From: CBDFGN01 sp965247065
Lineage (GTDB): Bacteria > Bacteroidota > Bacteroidia > Cytophagales > Cyclobacteriaceae
Reading direction: 5' to 3'
Assembly (NCBI GenBank): GCA_965247065.1
Contig: CBDFGN010000005.1
Coordinates: forward strand, 372,001-436,000
Length of the DNA: 64,000 nt
Shown here: positions 19,405 through 27,291 of the stretch, one piece after another
Position numbering within the stretch: position 1 is the stretch's first letter
How the letters are laid out: each line of letters opens with the position of its first letter
Translations under genes and position numbers: made by a program
The notes under the pieces: model-generated
The model's input: only the letters and a program-made list of their open reading frames with translations
The model's database searches: none
Told to the model about the DNA's origin: nothing

Positions 19405-19417
19405 GTTCCTGGTTCCT
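19399..19417 (+). repeat. 19-bp inverted repeat, left arm
   Basis: Perfect inverted partner of 19991-20009. It contains the TAA stop of clpC and begins a run of GTTCCTGGTTCCTGG-like text that continues to about 19455. Confidence 0.8.
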
Positions 19418-19454
19418 GGTTGCTAGTAAGTTGAGAGTTCCTATTTCGTAGTTC

Positions 19455-19851
19455 CTAGATTTGCATTGCGTCCTTGTAATTCTGATTCTGCTTTGAGTTT
19501 AGATATCGGACTAACCCGGAGATAACCTTTTCGACTTCGATCACTATTGCAACCATGTTTCAATTTTCTCGGTGGAAAGGGGGTTAGTTTCCCCAGCTCG
19601 ACAAAGCTGAAACCTTAGCTCAGTTGCTGATCTCTGGAGATGAATAAGAAGTGTATAAACTCTTTGTTACCCCCTCCTCCAAAACCTTCGGCGATGTTAT
19701 CCGTAATCGACCCGGCCGACCTCTCCCTCTGGTTAGACAGGGAATGATCCTTCTGGAGTGACTACTGGCTGGTAACAATATAGATCTGCTTAGCAAGGAA
19801 TCGAGCCTTTTTCCAAGCCACTATTTGATCCAAGTCAGAAAACGAGGCCAT
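19455..19851 (-). pseudogene. four-helix-bundle protein (23S rRNA-IVS type family), degraded
   Basis: From ATG 19851 the frame reads ASFSDLDQIVAWKKARFLAK and QIYIVTSQ, hits TAG at 19762-19764, then continues SLQKDHSLSN, RSAGSITDNIAEGFGGGG and NKEFIHFLFISRDQQLS to TAA 19615. In a shifted frame ELRFQLCRAG and later IVIEVEKVISGLVRYLNS follow to TAG 19455. The W-K-A start, S-I-x-x-N-I-A-E-G core, KEF-IHFL-IS, LR-QL-RA and I-GLIRYL end are the family landmarks. Several lesions make it a pseudogene. These genes often sit in intergenic gaps flanked by repeats, as here. Confidence 0.8.
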
Positions 19852-19990
19852 CACAAAAGGTCCTTTCTCATTAATTGCATTGATGCCGCAATTAGTACCC
19901 CATAAAAGAGGCCAGGCTAACATATTCTGGAATCCCCTGAAAATAGCAAGTTTGGTTTCCCTGGGAGCTGCAGAACTAGGAACTGGAACT

Positions 19991-20009
19991 AGGAACCAGG
20001 AACTTACTT
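19991..20009 (-). repeat. 19-bp inverted repeat, right arm
   Basis: Perfect inverted partner of 19399-19417. It overlaps the TAA stop (20008-20010) of the convergent vWA-like gene and is preceded by GAACTAGGAACTGGAACTAGG-like degenerate repeats from about 19968. Confidence 0.8.
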
Positions 20010-22092
20010 AATAACTTCCTAGATACTTTCTCACAAACCACTCTGTACTCACCAGCACTACCAGTAGTATCAATAGCCACTTGAGGTTTATTATTGGAAG
20101 GAATTCTTCCTGTGTGTGTATGATTCCCTGGGCCTTTTGGCTGAGCAGACTTTCTTGCAGCAAACTTATCTGGTCCTTCTTGAAGAATTGTCCCAGCGTT
20201 TGATGAGATATGGTTCGGAGCAATTGGTGATCTGCGGTCAGATTCAAAGCCTCGATCAATAATTCGTTTACGGTAAATTCTCCACTGCTACTTTTCTTCC
20301 CGGAGCTCAGCCGGGTTGTTGCCGTATATCGATAAATTCCCTGGTCCAGGCCACTGAGATGGTATTGGCTATTGAATTCGGACGGCGTAAAGGAATACTC
20401 GGACTGAATACCGTCCTCATCTTCAATGATCAATTCTACCTTGTTTCCGTAAAATTTTTCATAAACATCGTTATAGGTCTCCGTTTCGAATACAACACTT
20501 TCGTTCGTGAAAATGTCATTCTTTACTGGGTAGATCTTAAATTTTCTTTTGTCTTCCTTCGAGGAAAGAAATTGGACCAGCTTTGAAATCAGCTCATCAA
20601 AGGCCCGCTGATTCAGGTTGGAGGCGTATTCCTGTAGACGCCATTGCCATAGACCTTCGCCCAGCATCAATCCTGTTTTTCTATCTCCGTCAACTTTGAT
20701 AACGAGCAGCGGATTGCGTGTTTCAATTGCCCCTACTTTCTGGTAGAGAATTACTTCAGTTTCTGGTAGGATTTCATATTTACCAAATGGAACTGTAGCA
20801 GGGGAGTATTCCCTGAGGGTCTTCTGCAATTCAGGATCAAAACCAAATCGCTCAAAGCCTTGATTAAATACCGGGAATACCTGGTCGGTCAGGTTTCCCG
20901 ATGGGGTAATGGTCACCATTGAGTTGATCGCGTTCAATTGTCTTAGATTGCTTTGAGTGCCGACAATGTACCAAACCGATGGATTATTGGCCATCAGCCG
21001 CTCCATGTAGGATCGGTATAAGTTCTGACGATCGGGAAATTGATGAAATATTACCAGGTCGTATTTATCATCTTCGAATTGATCTATACCTGGAATAAAT
21101 TGGTGAAACTCGTAGTTCTCATTTTTTTCAATGGCCGATTTTACGGCTTTGATGTCAGGATGAGGATTATTAGCGACCATGAGAATCTTCTCCTTGCCCT
21201 CCACAACATCCACATAAGCGTGTTTAGCATTGTTTTTATAGGTGTATTCTCCCGTTTTCGGAACGACTCGTACGACCAAGTGTTGAATGCCCTTTTGGTC
21301 CGCATCTAAAAAGAAGCTAACTTCATTTAGCTCATTTGTACCCTCAATTAACACTTTCTTGGAGTCGAGAAGGTCGTTTCCTTTGAGCACCTCAATGACT
21401 ATTTCCTCGCCGTTGAATCCGGTATTTAGAATTTCGGCTTTAAGCGGATACCGGTTTCCCTGATAGGCAAGCTTGTTATAGAGCACGGATTGAAGGTTAA
21501 GGTCGGTTTTGGGCAAAGTGTCTCCCAGCCCGATAGTATGGATTCGAAAGCTGTAAGGAACAAATTGTGGGGAGATACCCTGATTGTAAATTCCGTCACT
21601 CATCAGGATCACTCCGCCCAAATTGCGGCCTTCGTAATCCGATTGAATTTCAGTTAAGAGTCGGTTGACGTCAGTGATTGGGTAATCAAATCGGATTAGG
21701 GAAATGTCTGCAGGCTGATCCTTGTCATACAGTGTTCTGACTTCAACCGCGAAATCTTGTTTCTCCAGTTCAAGTGTTACTTGTGATAGCTCCTCCAAAA
21801 TGTCATACAGCGCCAAGCTGTCTTCAACTTCGCGGACGGAGGTGGAGTTATCTATGGCTATGACCAGTGAGGGTGGCTCAACAAGGTTTCGTATCTGCTT
21901 AATAAATGGACTGAGAAGAATTATTCCAAGAATAGTCACCAGCAGGAATCGGATCCCCGCCAGGGCCTGATTGACTCTTGTGCTCCATGGTCCACGTGGT
22001 TGGTATTGCAGATAGGCGTAAACCGCTCCGGCGAGTAGGCAAAACAGGATTAGCCAGGGGGGACTTTCGAATAGCAGTTGGAAATTATCCAT
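20008..22092 (-). CDS. membrane-anchored vWA-like protein (BatA/glutamine-amidotransferase-like)
   Basis: 694 residues. Two N-terminal helices (about 12-30 and 45-64), then a vWA-like domain opening with LVIAIDNSTSV, a MIDAS-like D-x-S-x-S, and GGVILMSDGIYNQGIS. A long beta-rich periplasmic part follows, including a GATase1-like segment (ILMVANNPHPDIKAVKSAI, DLVIFHQFPD), and a C-terminal helix near 670-690. This layout is the large BatA/DUF4159-like protein of Bacteroidota aerotolerance-like loci; exact function unknown. The rest of a bat cluster is not present here. Confidence 0.75.
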   Translation of the reverse strand: MDNFQLLFESPPWLILFCLLAGAVYAYLQYQPRGPWSTRVNQALAGIRFLLVTILGIILLSPFIKQIRNLVEPPSLVIAIDNSTSVREVEDSLALYDILEELSQVTLELEKQDFAVEVRTLYDKDQPADISLIRFDYPITDVNRLLTEIQSDYEGRNLGGVILMSDGIYNQGISPQFVPYSFRIHTIGLGDTLPKTDLNLQSVLYNKLAYQGNRYPLKAEILNTGFNGEEIVIEVLKGNDLLDSKKVLIEGTNELNEVSFFLDADQKGIQHLVVRVVPKTGEYTYKNNAKHAYVDVVEGKEKILMVANNPHPDIKAVKSAIEKNENYEFHQFIPGIDQFEDDKYDLVIFHQFPDRQNLYRSYMERLMANNPSVWYIVGTQSNLRQLNAINSMVTITPSGNLTDQVFPVFNQGFERFGFDPELQKTLREYSPATVPFGKYEILPETEVILYQKVGAIETRNPLLVIKVDGDRKTGLMLGEGLWQWRLQEYASNLNQRAFDELISKLVQFLSSKEDKRKFKIYPVKNDIFTNESVVFETETYNDVYEKFYGNKVELIIEDEDGIQSEYSFTPSEFNSQYHLSGLDQGIYRYTATTRLSSGKKSSSGEFTVNELLIEALNLTADHQLLRTISHQTLGQFFKKDQISLLQESLLSQKAQGIIHTQEEFLPIINLKWLLILLVVLVSTEWFVRKYLGSY

Positions 22093-22168
22093 CTAAGCCA
22101 ACATAGTGTATCTCTTAGGATACTCCATTATCGGCACCGAGGTTGCAGAGGTTGCGTCACTATGCACA

Positions 22169-22915
22169 TCAAGTAAGCATACCGCCATCTACTTGTAAAA
22201 CCTGTCCGGTGACATAAGACGATAGGTCCGAGGCGAGAAACAGTGCACATTCTGCAACGTCCTGAGGCTGCCCTCCCCGTTTCAATGGTATCGCCGCCCT
22301 CCAGGAATCTGTCGTATTGGTGTCAAGTTGCTCGGTCATTTCGGTTTCGATGAATCCCGGCGCGATAGCATTAGATCTAATATTTCGAGAACCGAGCTCC
22401 AGGGCAACTGACTTAGTGAATCCTACGATTCCAGCCTTGGAAGCTGCGTAATTAGCTTGCCCAGGATTCCCTTTCAGGCCGACTACGGAGGTAAGATTAA
22501 TAATTGAGCCGGCTTTTTGCTTCATGAAAGTCCGGGTGGCTGCTTTGACCGTGTTGAAAACCGATTTAAGATTCACATTCATCACTTCGTCCCACATGGC
22601 TTCGTCCATTCTCATCAACAAATTATCCCTGGTAATCCCAGCGTTATTCACCAGGATGTCGAGGCTTCCGAATTCCTGCACAACATCGTCTACCAACTGC
22701 TCGGCTGCCGAGTAGTCAGAGGCATCCGATCGGTATCCCTTGGCCTTTACTCCGGATTGCTGCAATTCCTTTTCCAAGGCTTCTCCTTTTTCAACACTTG
22801 ACAGGTAAGTGAAGGCTACACTGGCGCCATTTTGGGCAAATGTTTGAGCAATTGACAGCCCTATTCCACGCGAAGCTCCGGTCACCAGGGCGGTTTTACC
22901 TACCAGTAGATTCAT
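22169..22915 (-). CDS. fabG: 3-oxoacyl-[acyl-carrier-protein] reductase FabG
   Basis: 248-residue short-chain dehydrogenase. Rossmann motif TGASRGIG at 12-19, NNAG at 90-93, and the catalytic triad Ser143, Tyr156, Lys160 (YAASKAG). IAPGFIETEMTE and the C-terminal YVTGQVLQVDGGM are FabG hallmarks. It reduces 3-oxoacyl-ACP with NADPH in fatty-acid synthesis. No other fab genes lie beside it. Confidence 0.93.
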   Translation of the reverse strand: MNLLVGKTALVTGASRGIGLSIAQTFAQNGASVAFTYLSSVEKGEALEKELQQSGVKAKGYRSDASDYSAAEQLVDDVVQEFGSLDILVNNAGITRDNLLMRMDEAMWDEVMNVNLKSVFNTVKAATRTFMKQKAGSIINLTSVVGLKGNPGQANYAASKAGIVGFTKSVALELGSRNIRSNAIAPGFIETEMTEQLDTNTTDSWRAAIPLKRGGQPQDVAECALFLASDLSSYVTGQVLQVDGGMLT

Positions 22916-22973
22916 GGCGCATAAATGGGTTTAGTCGAAATTGTCCCCAAACTTAACAATATTAGGGTCAATT

Positions 22974-24254
22974 ATGAATCTCCACTTGAACCAGGTTATT
23001 CCATTTATTAGCGCCTATTCTCAATGGCTCATTATTCTCTGGATCCTCTTATCCTCTACACTGTACATCGTTAGTGTGATCTGCGGTTTAGGGATCACCT
23101 TTGATTCCCGGTTATATTCCTCAATTGCAGTTGGTTTCTCAGATATGGGGTTTTGGGAAAGCCTTGACCTGACCGGTCTGGAATCATGGCCCCCGCTGTT
23201 TCCGCTGGTCATCTCCTGGATCGGGCTCGATCAAATGGTATTTCTACAGGGCGTTTCGCTGATTCTCTTGCTTACGGTATGCTGTAGGATCTCGCGGGAT
23301 TTAGTCCAGCGAAAAGTGGTTCTGGTTATGATAATGTTCGGCATTAGCCTTGGCACACCTCTTTTCCTGGTGCATGGGTTTTTATGGTCGGAATCTTTTT
23401 TTATGTTGCTTTTCTGCTGCGAGGTTGGCCTATTTCTTTCACTTAGAAAGACCGGATCGGCATTGACGGGATTGGGGTTGATTGTTGTGGGCAATCTAAT
23501 GTGTTTGCAAAGGCATTCGGGGATTTTTCTGATCCTCGGATTGTTCCTGGTCCAGCTGCTTCAAGCGAGAAACTCAAGACAAGTGCTCTGGGGCATCTCC
23601 TATTTCTTACTAGCATCGCTGAGCTTTTGGTGGTGGAATGGATGGGTCTCGGTCGGTACACATGACAGAATATCCGCCCTCATTGTTCCTCTTCTGACCT
23701 TAGATTTGAGCCATTATTACCTGAATTTGAAATCATTCGGTTACGCTATAAGCTACTGGATTGTCCCTTACCGGACAATCTGGGTACTTATTTTGGTTTT
23801 GATAATAGCCGTTGTGGCTCTGCTGGGTCCACTGCGATGGAAAGCAGTGGTAAGCAGGAGCCAAACTCAAAATTATCGTGTTCTGGTGGTTGCCTTCATG
23901 GTATATTACTTTTTGCTTCACATTCCTTTTACAAAAATTCCGGACTCACCAGAAAGGCATTTAAGCCCATTGTATGCTCTTTTCGTTTGGTTGGTGCTGG
24001 TTCCGATGGACTGGATACCAAGGCAGGGCCTAAAATCTGTTGGTGGCAAAATAACTTTGATATTCATATTGATTTGGCTGTGCTATGTTTCAGTGAGGGC
24101 GGTGAAGAACGTCGTTTTTTGGAACAGTGCACGATGCGGGCATACCATTGAGACAAGTTCGATCCAAGTAGCCGACATTATTTCCGTCCGCTCCTCCCCT
24201 GGTTGTACCGATATGAGCCCCGGAAATATGACCGCAAGCAAATGTCGCAGTTAA
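22974..24254 (+). CDS. polytopic membrane protein, glycosyltransferase GT-C-like
   Basis: About 426 residues from ATG 22974 (a TTG at 22941 is also open). Nine to ten hydrophobic helices with a long first periplasmic loop containing GLGITFDSRLYSSIAVGF; the pattern of a Asp near the first loop and overall size resemble GT-C type (dolichyl-phosphate-mannose mannosyltransferase-like) proteins that act on lipid-linked sugars. Family assignment is tentative. The last 40 residues beyond about 24120 look unlike a membrane-protein tail, and other frames there also look coding-like, so the true C-terminus may be altered by a frameshift. Confidence 0.55.
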   Translation: MNLHLNQVIPFISAYSQWLIILWILLSSTLYIVSVICGLGITFDSRLYSSIAVGFSDMGFWESLDLTGLESWPPLFPLVISWIGLDQMVFLQGVSLILLLTVCCRISRDLVQRKVVLVMIMFGISLGTPLFLVHGFLWSESFFMLLFCCEVGLFLSLRKTGSALTGLGLIVVGNLMCLQRHSGIFLILGLFLVQLLQARNSRQVLWGISYFLLASLSFWWWNGWVSVGTHDRISALIVPLLTLDLSHYYLNLKSFGYAISYWIVPYRTIWVLILVLIIAVVALLGPLRWKAVVSRSQTQNYRVLVVAFMVYYFLLHIPFTKIPDSPERHLSPLYALFVWLVLVPMDWIPRQGLKSVGGKITLIFILIWLCYVSVRAVKNVVFWNSARCGHTIETSSIQVADIISVRSSPGCTDMSPGNMTASKCRS

Positions 24255-24386
24255 ATCGCGAATAATTTCCAAGTGGTTTACAACGGTACGGCGGGCCCAA
24301 AGCTGCGCGACCAGGCAAGGTGAGACCAATTTTTTTCTGATCTCAAATGGACTTAATTTGCAAGCCTCATCTAATTCATAAGGAAT

Positions 24387-25778
24387 ATGGCTTCGAATTA
24401 CAAACTGGTAGTAGTAGGGAGTGGTCCCGGTGGATACGTCGCCGCTATCCGCGCTGCACAGCTGGGAATGAAGGTGGGAGTAGTGGAGAGAGAAAGTTTA
24501 GGTGGCATTTGCCTCAACTGGGGCTGTATCCCTACCAAAGCTTTGCTAAAAAGTGCTCAAGTGTACGACTACATACGCCATGCTCAGGACTACGGGGTTA
24601 ATGTCAAAACTTTTTCCGCCGATTTTGGAGGGATGGTCAAGAGAAGTCGCGAGGTAGCCGGTGGTATGAGCAAGGGAATAAACTTCCTGTTCAAGAAGAA
24701 TAAAGTGGAGCACATCGCTGGAGAAGGAAAGCTGGTATCTGACAAAAAGGTTGAGGTGGATAACCAGGGCAACAAATCAGAGGTCACCGCCGACCATATT
24801 ATCCTGGCTACGGGTGCGAGGTCCAGGGAGCTACCGAGTCTACCGATTGATGGCAAAAAGATCATCGGCTACCGACAGGCGATGACGTTGGCAAAGCAGC
24901 CCAAGTCTCTGGTGGTTGTGGGTTCCGGGGCGATCGGAGTAGAATTTGCTTACTTTTATAATACGCTAGGCGCCGAGGTCACTCTGGTTGAGTTTCTTCC
25001 GGAGATCGTTCCAAACGAGGACGAGGACATATCCAAGCAACTGGAAAGGGAATTCAAAAAGTCCGGGATGACCGTGATGAAGAGTTCCGAAGTAACTTCA
25101 GTTGACACCAAGGGTAAGAGTTGTAAGGTAGCCGTAAAAACGCCGAAAGGAGAGGAGACAATTGACTGTGAAGTCGTCCTATCGGCAGTAGGAATTAAGT
25201 CTAACCTTGAAAATCTCGGACTGGAAGAATTAGGCATTTCCGTTGACCGTGATAAAATTGTCGTCGATGATTACTACCAGACCAACATAAAAGGAATTTA
25301 TGCGATTGGAGATATTGTAAAAGGTCCCGCATTAGCTCATGTAGCTTCGCATGAAGGAATCATTTGCGTAGAAAAGATCGCAGGTCAGAATCCTGAACCA
25401 ATGGATTATAATAATATTCCCGGCTGCACCTACTGTACGCCGGAAATAGCCTCGGTGGGATATACAGAAAAGGCTGCCGAGGAGGCTGGTTATGATATCA
25501 AAGTTGGCAAATTCCCATTTGCAGCTTCAGGGAAGGCCAGCGCAGCAGGTTCCAAAACCGGGTTCGTAAAAGTTATTTACGATGGGAAGTATGGAGAATG
25601 GCTGGGAGCCCATATGATTGGTGCTAACGTGACCGAGATGATCGCGGAAGTCGTGGCGGCCCGAAAGTTAGAAACAACCGGTCATGAAATCATTACGGCT
25701 GTTCATCCTCATCCGACCATGTCGGAGGCAGTGATGGAGGCCACGGCGGCTGCTTATGACGAGGTGATCCACATCTAG
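24387..25778 (+). CDS. lpdA: dihydrolipoyl dehydrogenase (E3)
   Basis: 463-residue flavoprotein disulfide reductase. FAD motif GSGPGG at 11-16, redox-active Cys42 and Cys47 in GGICLNWGCIPTK, NAD-binding VVGSGAIGVEFA, second FAD motif GIYAIGDIV, and C-terminal HPHPTMSEAV (440-449) with the catalytic His442-Glu447 pair. It reoxidises the lipoyl arms of pyruvate and 2-oxoglutarate dehydrogenase complexes. The E1/E2 genes are not adjacent. Confidence 0.96.
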   Translation: MASNYKLVVVGSGPGGYVAAIRAAQLGMKVGVVERESLGGICLNWGCIPTKALLKSAQVYDYIRHAQDYGVNVKTFSADFGGMVKRSREVAGGMSKGINFLFKKNKVEHIAGEGKLVSDKKVEVDNQGNKSEVTADHIILATGARSRELPSLPIDGKKIIGYRQAMTLAKQPKSLVVVGSGAIGVEFAYFYNTLGAEVTLVEFLPEIVPNEDEDISKQLEREFKKSGMTVMKSSEVTSVDTKGKSCKVAVKTPKGEETIDCEVVLSAVGIKSNLENLGLEELGISVDRDKIVVDDYYQTNIKGIYAIGDIVKGPALAHVASHEGIICVEKIAGQNPEPMDYNNIPGCTYCTPEIASVGYTEKAAEEAGYDIKVGKFPFAASGKASAAGSKTGFVKVIYDGKYGEWLGAHMIGANVTEMIAEVVAARKLETTGHEIITAVHPHPTMSEAVMEATAAAYDEVIHI

Positions 25779-25907
25779 TGGTCTGGCAGTGTGGCACTAA
25801 AACAGTGTGGCAGTGAAACATTGTGGAAATTAGCCATGTTGCAGCTAATTCCTGGGATGATTTTGTAGTTGAACCAAGTATTGTTTATTTGGTTCGAAAT
25901 TTGGTTC

Positions 25908-26165
25908 GTGAAGTCAATTACGATTCATAATCTGGAAGAACGGATGGCGGATATGATAGAAAGAATCTCCAGGAATGAGGGTATGGGCATGAATAAGACG
26001 ATCAAAAAGTTATTGGCTAAGTCTCTTGGTCTTTCGGTTCCGCCAAATGAGCAGAGGGAAAAGGAATTCTCGGATTTGTTTGGGGTCTGGTCACAACAGG
26101 AATTCGACGAGTTCTCCTTAAAAACTGAGTACTTAGGAAGAATCGATCCACTGGACTGGCAATGA
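25908..26165 (+). CDS. vapB: VapB-type antitoxin
   Basis: 85 residues from GTG 25908 (MKSITIHNLEERMADMIE); a TTG 13 codons upstream gives an unlikely Trp/Phe-rich extension. The N-terminal strand-helix-helix (residues 1-45) is the ribbon-helix-helix pattern of VapB/CopG DNA-binding antitoxins, and the acidic, aromatic C-terminus (FSDLFGVWSQQEFDEF) is the toxin-binding tail. Its TGA overlaps the ATG of the PIN toxin gene (ATGA), so the two are translationally coupled. A degenerate GTGGCAGTG repeat precedes it (25780-25830). Confidence 0.8.
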   Translation: MKSITIHNLEERMADMIERISRNEGMGMNKTIKKLLAKSLGLSVPPNEQREKEFSDLFGVWSQQEFDEFSLKTEYLGRIDPLDWQ

Positions 26166-26557
26166 CCAGGATCCTACTGGATACAAATGCTTACGGCCAT
26201 TTTCTTAAGGGAAATGATGATGTGTACCAGGTTATCCTTGCAGCCGAAGTTGTTTACATGTCCATTTTTGTACTGGGTGAACTTTACTTTGGTTTCAGAA
26301 GTGGCTCGCAGGTCAGGTAAAACAAGGAATATCTTCAAAAATTCCTCCGAAAGTCTTCGGTGAGAGTACAAAATGATACTCTCGATACTGCCTTGATTTT
26401 TGGAGAACTCAAACAGACATTACAGTTCTCTGGAAATCCCATTCCCTTGAATGACGTGTGGATTGCAGCAAACACTATCGAAACCGGGTCGGTTCTGATA
26501 ACATTTGACCAACATTTTCGGCAAATTCCCGGCTTGAGAATCTGGGATGCGGTCTAA
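26162..26557 (+). pseudogene. vapC: VapC PIN-domain toxin with in-frame stop
   Basis: The frame from ATG 26162 reads MTRILLDTNAYGHFLKG, then SIFVLGELYFGFRSGSQVR and TAA at 26318-26320 (codon 53). Reading straight on in the same frame gives NKEYLQKFLRKSS, PLNDVWIAANTI and ITFDQHFRQIPG to the TAA at 26557. All PIN acidic residues are retained: Asp7, Glu40, Asp98 and Asp116. So a single nonsense change, probably from a Lys or Glu codon, inactivates an otherwise normal RNase toxin of 131 residues. Coupled by ATGA to vapB, which is intact. Confidence 0.85.
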
Positions 26558-26709
26558 GCAGCGTGGCAGCGGAGCAGTCGACAGTCTTTCAGAGACCGCA
26601 TTTAAGAACCACGATCGGACTGGCAACCAGAACTCGGTTGGACCGAATAACCCATAGTCTAGGATTTTGGACTCCGATCTTGACTTTCATCCGTTGACTA
26701 CCTATTTTT

Positions 26710-26727
26710 ACCAAACTGTCGTTCGAT
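26710..26727. promoter_or_regulatory. operator-like inverted repeat at the tetR start
   Basis: ACCAAAC-TGTC-GTTCGAT, an imperfect palindrome (5 of 7 arm positions complementary), 3 bp before the TTG start of the TetR-family gene. Its size and place fit autoregulation. The arms share ACCAAAC with a palindrome at the end of the gene. Confidence 0.45.
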
Positions 26728-26730
26728 AAA

Positions 26731-27291
26731 TTGCCTAAACGCAAAGTAAATAAGCGGGATATTGTAGGAGCGGCGTATCGGCTATTCACTGCTCAGGGTT
26801 TTGCAAAGACATCCATGGCAGACATAGCTGGTTCTTGTGGCCTTCTGAAAGGCAGCATTTACCACTATTTTCAGAGCAAAGAAGATCTGATCGAGACCGT
26901 TCTGCAATCCAGCCTGGCCTATCGCAGTTTAGGCCTCTTACCAATAGCCTATGATGATAAAATACCTTCAAGGGAGCGACTGGAGCGCTTCCTCATGTCT
27001 ATCGATCTGGACCAGATCCTGGAACTTCAGGGCAGCTTGATGATTGCGGCAGTGCTCGAACTGGGCACCCAACCACGGTATCACCCTCATCTGTCTCAGT
27101 TTTTTGACAACTGGACTCAGGCGGTAACTGCGATCATCGGCGGTGAATCAGGAAACCAGCCAGCCAGGCTAACCTCAAAGGACATTCTGGTGAGAATTCA
27201 GGGAGGTGTTGTCCTGATGTTGGCTTATCGGGATAAATACTTTCTGGAGAGGTCTCTGCAAGATATAATATACCAAACGTTTGGTGAATAA
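26731..27291 (+). CDS. TetR family transcriptional regulator
   Basis: 186 residues, TTG start. The N-terminal HTH spans about residues 10-55, with MADIAGSCGLLKGSIYHYF, the usual TetR recognition helix. The C-terminal ligand domain is diverged, as in the family. The inducer is unknown. It follows the vapBC pair by about 175 bp and converges on the peroxidase gene with no gap, the peroxidase stop lying directly after the tetR stop. Confidence 0.88.
   Translation: MPKRKVNKRDIVGAAYRLFTAQGFAKTSMADIAGSCGLLKGSIYHYFQSKEDLIETVLQSSLAYRSLGLLPIAYDDKIPSRERLERFLMSIDLDQILELQGSLMIAAVLELGTQPRYHPHLSQFFDNWTQAVTAIIGGESGNQPARLTSKDILVRIQGGVVLMLAYRDKYFLERSLQDIIYQTFGE

Noticed and set aside
24090..24329. Open frame on the minus strand at the end of the polytopic membrane gene, with Gly/His-rich text
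   Set aside because: No family, no start context, overlaps the end of a supported gene; other frames there look equally coding-like. Kept only as doubt about the C-terminus of the plus gene.
26589..26789. Short minus-strand frame between vapC and tetR
   Set aside because: No family or start signal; overlaps tetR.
27272..27285. Perfect 14-bp palindrome ACCAAACGTTTGGT
   Set aside because: It lies within the last codons of the tetR gene and is followed by the stop of a convergent gene. Its arms match the operator-like site at the gene start, but no promoter is nearby, so it may be chance.
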